27,779 bases of DNA. Origin: Paludibacter sp. (GTDB lineage: Bacteria > Bacteroidota > Bacteroidia > Bacteroidales > Paludibacteraceae). Position 1 is the first letter of the stretch; each line of letters starts with the position of its first letter. Position numbers and translations under genes: made by a program. The notes under the pieces were generated by a model. That model was not told where the DNA came from. It made no database searches and saw only the letters and a list, made by a program, of their open reading frames with translations. Below are positions 25,301 through 27,779 of the stretch, piece by piece. Where the stretch lies: assembly GCA_030655595.1 (NCBI GenBank), contig JAUSNQ010000126.1, positions 1 to 27,779 of the forward strand, in the 5' to 3' direction.

Positions 25301-25804
25301 GATATCATGTTGATTATTGATGAAGACCCTGGTCAATCGTATATTTTAAATGATTATTATAAGTCTGCTTTGAACGATTTTACACAGGGAACAATCAGGT
25401 TTAAATTGCCGGAGTTGAGGTCTGGTAAACACACGCTAACTTTCCGTGTGTGGGATTTGCTTAACAATTCATCAACACAATCGCTTGAATTTGAGGTTGT
25501 AAGAGGATTGGAGCCTGAAATATTCAGCGTTTATAATTATCCAAATCCGGTTAAATCATACACGAAATTTGTGGTTGAACATGATCGGCCGGAGACAGTA
25601 TTAAACGCCACGGTTGATATTTACGACCTTTCCGGACGGTTAATCTGGTCATTTAAGCAATCTACACTTGATGAAATAACATGGAATGTGAATGATGCAT
25701 ACGGACAAAAACTTCAATCCGGGGTTTATTTGTATCGCATAAGTATTCAATCGAACTCAAATCAGGTATATTCAAAAATTAATAAATTAATTTTGATCGA
25801 GTAA
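22397..25804 (+). CDS. porU: Type IX secretion system sortase PorU (C25 cysteine peptidase)
   Basis: PorU is the surface sortase that removes the C-terminal sorting domain from T9SS cargo and attaches the cargo to an outer-membrane anchor. Residues 1-27 are a signal peptide ending in YAA. The gingipain-like C25 domain covers about 405-770. The catalytic pair is H653 (IGHAGATGW) and C686 (AATCNFVQFD); P. gingivalis PorU uses H657 and C690. LLFGRGSFDNR and GDPAVRLNYP are further C25/PorU signatures. The C terminus (about 1045-1135) is itself a sorting-type beta-domain (YPNPVKSYTKF, VDIYDLSGRLIW, SGVYLYRI), which PorU is known to retain. At 1135 aa it is full length. porV follows after 96 bp. 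Confidence 0.94.
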   Translation: MKKFHKSIIFQLILLITVLYGTNVYAALHTHKSNSVLAQGKFVKIRIKESGVYKLTFEDLNAMGVSPANVRIFGYGGALLNQSFSQPRIDDLPELAIHMEKGSDGVFNAGDYILFYAQGVNSWTYDSGRGMYTHILNHYSNYGYYFVTADAGAGRKITSVDIDLPTGASYNDVNEFTDYTVHEKELVNLVSSGKEFYGETFADILSLNLNFTFPNVVKSANAVKVRLDVAASSTIASNFVLSLNAGQSKTLTVAKRTDNDNYEKGRVASGIYTFTPANDLLNFNLTYSKSASTSKGYLNYLEVNARRALIMSGAAMRFQNPDYLGTNTYNKFILGNANANLQIWDITDHTNINKINAPLNGGTVSFFSPNTNQKSFLAIDPTLSSSFARPEIVGVVTKQNLHAMPQVDMVIISHPNFVQQAQRLADAHNNIGEVSVEVVTTEQVYNEFSSGTPDATAYRWVMKMLYDRAVALNDDSKKPKYVLLFGRGSFDNRKVLPSSSESFVLTYQAENSMVETLSYVTDDYFTFLEDSEGTQVPSHSMDLGVGRFPVSNVKEATDVVTKTINYMKNEERGIWKNQICYLADDGDGALHMKQADSIASMIGRTNPAFQINKIFLDAYQQEVNASGESYPVARAQFHNSLQTGLFLLDFIGHAGATGWTNEQILSTADVRGLSNRNLPLWVAATCNFVQFDLPAVSAGEHVLLNPVGGGIGIISATRPVYASQNMNINKLINQYLFHKENGKHLRIGDVVRRAKNSLGSEINKLSYVYMGDPAVRLNYPNEYQVITDKINGVSILGNDTLRALSVATVEGYIADQSGNPVNSFNGTLNAKIYDKIQSITTLNNDKNGFLIYNDRPNTLFSGIAEVVNGRFAMTFMLPKDIKYNYGSGRINYYATENEFGAEAQGHFENFYIGGSNSNFEYETDGPEISMYLNTPDFKSGGKVNETPLFIANVSDINGINQVGSGIGHDIMLIIDEDPGQSYILNDYYKSALNDFTQGTIRFKLPELRSGKHTLTFRVWDLLNNSSTQSLEFEVVRGLEPEIFSVYNYPNPVKSYTKFVVEHDRPETVLNATVDIYDLSGRLIWSFKQSTLDEITWNVNDAYGQKLQSGVYLYRISIQSNSNQVYSKINKLILIE

Positions 25805-25830
25805 TACTTTAAACAATAAATCATGGTTTT

Positions 25831-25838
25831 TACGTTTG
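25831..25838 (+). promoter_or_regulatory. Candidate -7 box before porV
   Basis: TACGTTTG matches TAnnTTTG, 62 bp before the porV ATG. The -33 region is weak (TTTA about 20 bp upstream). porV may also be read from porU. Confidence 0.3.
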
Positions 25839-25900
25839 TTTAATCAATAGATACACGACATTAATAGTTTTTATTTAGAAACACAAGAAATAAAATAACA

Positions 25901-27046
25901 ATGAGAAAGATTTCGTTAATATTCATTTCCCTGCTGGTAGTCCAATTTTCATTTTACGCTCAGGATTCAGAAAATAATCCGATTATTTCTGCAGTTCCTT
26001 CACTCACAATCTCTCCCGATGCAAGAGGAGCTGGTATGGGAGATGTAGGTGCCGCAACTTCGGCTGATGCGAATTCTCAATTTTGGAATCCTGCAAAGTA
26101 CGTTTTTGCCGAAAGTGATGCCGGATTATCTTTTTCATTTACTCCTTGGTTGAGAAAACTGGTCGACGATATCAACTTAACTTATCTCGCTGGCTATTGG
26201 AAATTTGATGAGAGAAGGGCCTTGAGTTCTTCGTTACGATATTTCTCATTAGGTGAAATTGTGCTCATGGATGCAACAGGTAATCCTCAAGGTTCAGCAT
26301 TTCCTAACGAACTGGCTTTTGATGTGGCTTACTCACAGATGCTTTTTGAAAATTTTTCAGCAGCCGCTGCCTTGAGATTTATTTATTCTGATTTGAATAA
26401 TGGAAGAAATTTGTCCGGTGGTTCTGAAATTTATCCGGGTATTGCTGTTGCTGCAGATGTGGCCATGTATTACAGGACACCAATTCAAATGTACACAGGA
26501 GATGGTAATCTTGCATTTGGGTTGAATTTATCCAATATCGGTTCCAAAATATCGTACGATGAAAATGCAACCAGCAGTTTTATTCCTGCAACTATGCGTC
26601 TTGGAACATCCTTTGATTATCCAATTGATGAATATCAAACATTGTCGTTTAGTGCAGATGCTTATAAAATGCTAGTCCCTACTACTGATTATGCTAAAAC
26701 TGCTGAGAACATCAATTATTACAATGAAATGTCATCTTTACAGGGAATGCTTTCTTCATTTAATGATGCCCCGGGTGGTTTCGCAGAGGAAATGCAGGAG
26801 ATTAGCTGGTCGATAGGCGCTGAATATATTTATAATAAGCAGTTTGCTGTTCGTGCCGGATATTTTAATGAACATCAAAATAAAGGTAATCGGAAGTTTT
26901 TTACAGCAGGTGCAGGATTTAAGTTGAACGTTTTCCAATTGGATGCTTCTTATGTTGTCTCTGTTGCCCAAAATAATCCTTTGGATCAGACGTTGAGGTT
27001 TTCATTATCGTTTGACTTGTTTGGTTTACAAAACCTGATGCGATAA
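25901..27046 (+). CDS. porV: T9SS outer-membrane shuttle protein PorV (LptO)
   Basis: PorV is an FadL-like outer-membrane beta-barrel that collects T9SS cargo from the SprA/Sov translocon and hands it to PorU. Residues 1-21 form a signal peptide (MRKISLIFISLLVVQFSFYAQ). The mature N terminus has the family signature LTISPDARGAGMGDVGAATSADANSQFWNPAKY (about 36-68). The rest is alternating amphipathic beta strands ending in an aromatic strand (TLRFSLSFDLFGL). The 381 aa length is normal. PorQ is the nearest relative, but the long DARGAGMGDVG start and the place next to porU favour PorV. ispF begins 40 bp downstream on the same strand. Confidence 0.93.
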   Translation: MRKISLIFISLLVVQFSFYAQDSENNPIISAVPSLTISPDARGAGMGDVGAATSADANSQFWNPAKYVFAESDAGLSFSFTPWLRKLVDDINLTYLAGYWKFDERRALSSSLRYFSLGEIVLMDATGNPQGSAFPNELAFDVAYSQMLFENFSAAAALRFIYSDLNNGRNLSGGSEIYPGIAVAADVAMYYRTPIQMYTGDGNLAFGLNLSNIGSKISYDENATSSFIPATMRLGTSFDYPIDEYQTLSFSADAYKMLVPTTDYAKTAENINYYNEMSSLQGMLSSFNDAPGGFAEEMQEISWSIGAEYIYNKQFAVRAGYFNEHQNKGNRKFFTAGAGFKLNVFQLDASYVVSVAQNNPLDQTLRFSLSFDLFGLQNLMR

Positions 27047-27086
27047 GTTAAATCAATCTGCTTTCTAAATCATTAAGAAACTAATC

Positions 27087-27575
27087 ATGAATTTTCGTGT
27101 CGGTTTTGGTTACGATGTGCATGTGTTTGCTCCGGGGCGTCAATTGTGGCTGGGAGGGGTGAACATTCAGCATACTTCAGGACTATTAGGTCACTCTGAT
27201 GCTGATGTGTTGATTCACGCACTTTGTGATGCGCTATTCGGAGCAGCAAATTTACGTGATATTGGTTTCCATTTTCCCGACACTTCATCTGAATATAAGA
27301 ATATCGACAGCAAGGTTTTATTAAAACAAACCATGGATTTGCTTCGTACTAAAGGATATGAGTTGGGTAATGCAGATTGCACGGTCTGCGCTGAGGAGCC
27401 CAAATTAAACCCACATATACCGGCGATGCAAAATTGTTTGGCAGAAGTTATGGAAACGCCACCGAATAATATCTCCATCAAAGCAACCACCTCTGAAAAA
27501 GTGGGTTTCGTTGGTAGAAAAGAAGGTATCGCTGCTTATGCAACTGTCCTGATTTATCAAACGATTATAAGCTGA
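27087..27575 (+). CDS. ispF: 2-C-methyl-D-erythritol 2,4-cyclodiphosphate synthase IspF
   Basis: IspF makes MEcPP in the non-mevalonate isoprenoid pathway, which also supplies undecaprenyl phosphate for cell-wall and glycan synthesis. The metal ligands are D10 and H12 (GYDVH) and H44 (LIHALCD). LLGHSDADVL (33-42) and GFHFPDTSSEYKN (about 60-72) bind substrate. The C-terminal KATTSEKVGFVGRKEGIAAYA binds the nucleotide. The 162 aa length is typical. The ATG at 27087 directly precedes the first strand. No terminator is visible in the 167 bp after it, which separate it from the peroxiredoxin start. Confidence 0.96.
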   Translation: MNFRVGFGYDVHVFAPGRQLWLGGVNIQHTSGLLGHSDADVLIHALCDALFGAANLRDIGFHFPDTSSEYKNIDSKVLLKQTMDLLRTKGYELGNADCTVCAEEPKLNPHIPAMQNCLAEVMETPPNNISIKATTSEKVGFVGRKEGIAAYATVLIYQTIIS

Positions 27576-27687
27576 CTTTCCTCACTATCTTTATGCTGGA
27601 ATGCTTCATTCTCTTTCCATTGTTACGCTCTATATTTTCATTTATAAATTCGATAGAAAAGCTGTGTGAAAAATTAAAAAATCAAAT

Positions 27688-27695
27688 TAACTTTG
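27688..27695 (+). promoter_or_regulatory. Candidate -7 box of the peroxiredoxin gene
   Basis: TAACTTTG matches TAnnTTTG, 47 bp before the ATG at 27743. A TGTG 20 bp upstream (27664-27667) is only a weak -33 element. Confidence 0.45.
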
Positions 27696-27742
27696 CATTC
27701 ATTACAAACAGTTAATTTTAATAATCAAAAAAAGATAACATT

Positions 27743-27779
27743 ATGTCAGTATTAGTAGGAAAACAAGCACCAGTATTCA
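27743..27779 (+). CDS. Peroxiredoxin (AhpC/TSA family), 5' end only
   Basis: Only 12 complete codons are in the window, encoding MSVLVGKQAPVF, and the gene is cut by the window edge. The VGKxAPxF start is the characteristic first strand of AhpC-type 2-Cys peroxiredoxins in Bacteroidota, which reduce hydrogen peroxide and alkyl hydroperoxides. The catalytic cysteine is not covered, so the assignment rests on the N terminus alone. A candidate -7 box lies 47 bp upstream. Confidence 0.65.
   Translation, partial: MSVLVGKQAPVF

Noticed and set aside
1..27779. CRISPR array, insertion sequence, prophage or plasmid functions
   Set aside because: No regularly spaced direct repeats of CRISPR length, and no transposase, integrase or replication protein in any frame; the repeats present are short heptads and hairpins.

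Overview
This window looks like chromosomal DNA of an AT-rich member of the Bacteroidota. The evidence is mutually consistent. It has a type IX secretion system (T9SS) sortase PorU next to PorV, and a secreted pectate lyase with a T9SS C-terminal sorting domain. Candidate promoters have the TAnnTTTG -7 box used in this phylum, and there are almost no Shine-Dalgarno sites. The housekeeping proteins (Der, MnmA, GltX, LeuS, Rex, IspF) are intact. The class within the phylum cannot be fixed from sequence alone. I see no transposase, phage gene, integrase or CRISPR array. No stretch over 300 bp lacks a gene; the longest gap is about 270 bp between the tRNA pair and gltX.

Layout. 1-2.4 kb: der (+) converges with mnmA (-) with a 14-bp overlap. 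2.5-3.2 kb: an orphan NarL/LuxR-type response regulator (-) whose promoter carries an 18-bp palindrome. 3.3-5.6 kb: the secreted pectate lyase (-). 5.8-6.0 kb: two tandem tRNA-Val(UAC) genes (-) that differ at one base, position 37. 6.3-7.8 kb: gltX (+), followed by a heptad repeat. 7.9-15.8 kb: an eight-gene, tightly packed surface-polysaccharide cluster (+): methyltransferase, GT4-like transferase, WecB-type 2-epimerase, VioA-like sugar aminotransferase, left-handed beta-helix acyltransferase, GT2, WecF-like GT56, and a GalE-like epimerase. 15.8-21.0 kb (-): leuS, a YitT-family membrane protein, and a Wzx-like flippase whose 3' end overlaps the polysaccharide cluster by 44 bp. 21.0-22.3 kb (+): rex and a FAH-family hydrolase. 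22.4-27.0 kb (+): porU and porV. 27.1-27.6 kb: ispF. The window ends in the first codons of a peroxiredoxin.

How the genes fit together. The aminotransferase, acyltransferase and GT56 gene form a plausible chain that makes and transfers a dTDP-4-acetamido-4,6-dideoxyhexose, comparable with the Vio and enterobacterial common antigen (ECA) pathways. WecB would add a ManNAc-type sugar, and the convergent flippase could export the lipid-linked unit. PorU and PorV are the attachment machinery that would process and anchor the pectate lyase on the cell surface. In P. gingivalis the attachment anchor is A-LPS, so a polysaccharide locus beside porUV is suggestive, but any link here is inference.

The most unusual non-coding signals are three arrays of 7-bp repeats, each starting exactly at a stop codon (luxR-type regulator, leuS, gltX) and putting stop codons in all three frames. 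The tRNA-Val with a pyrimidine at position 37 is also unusual.
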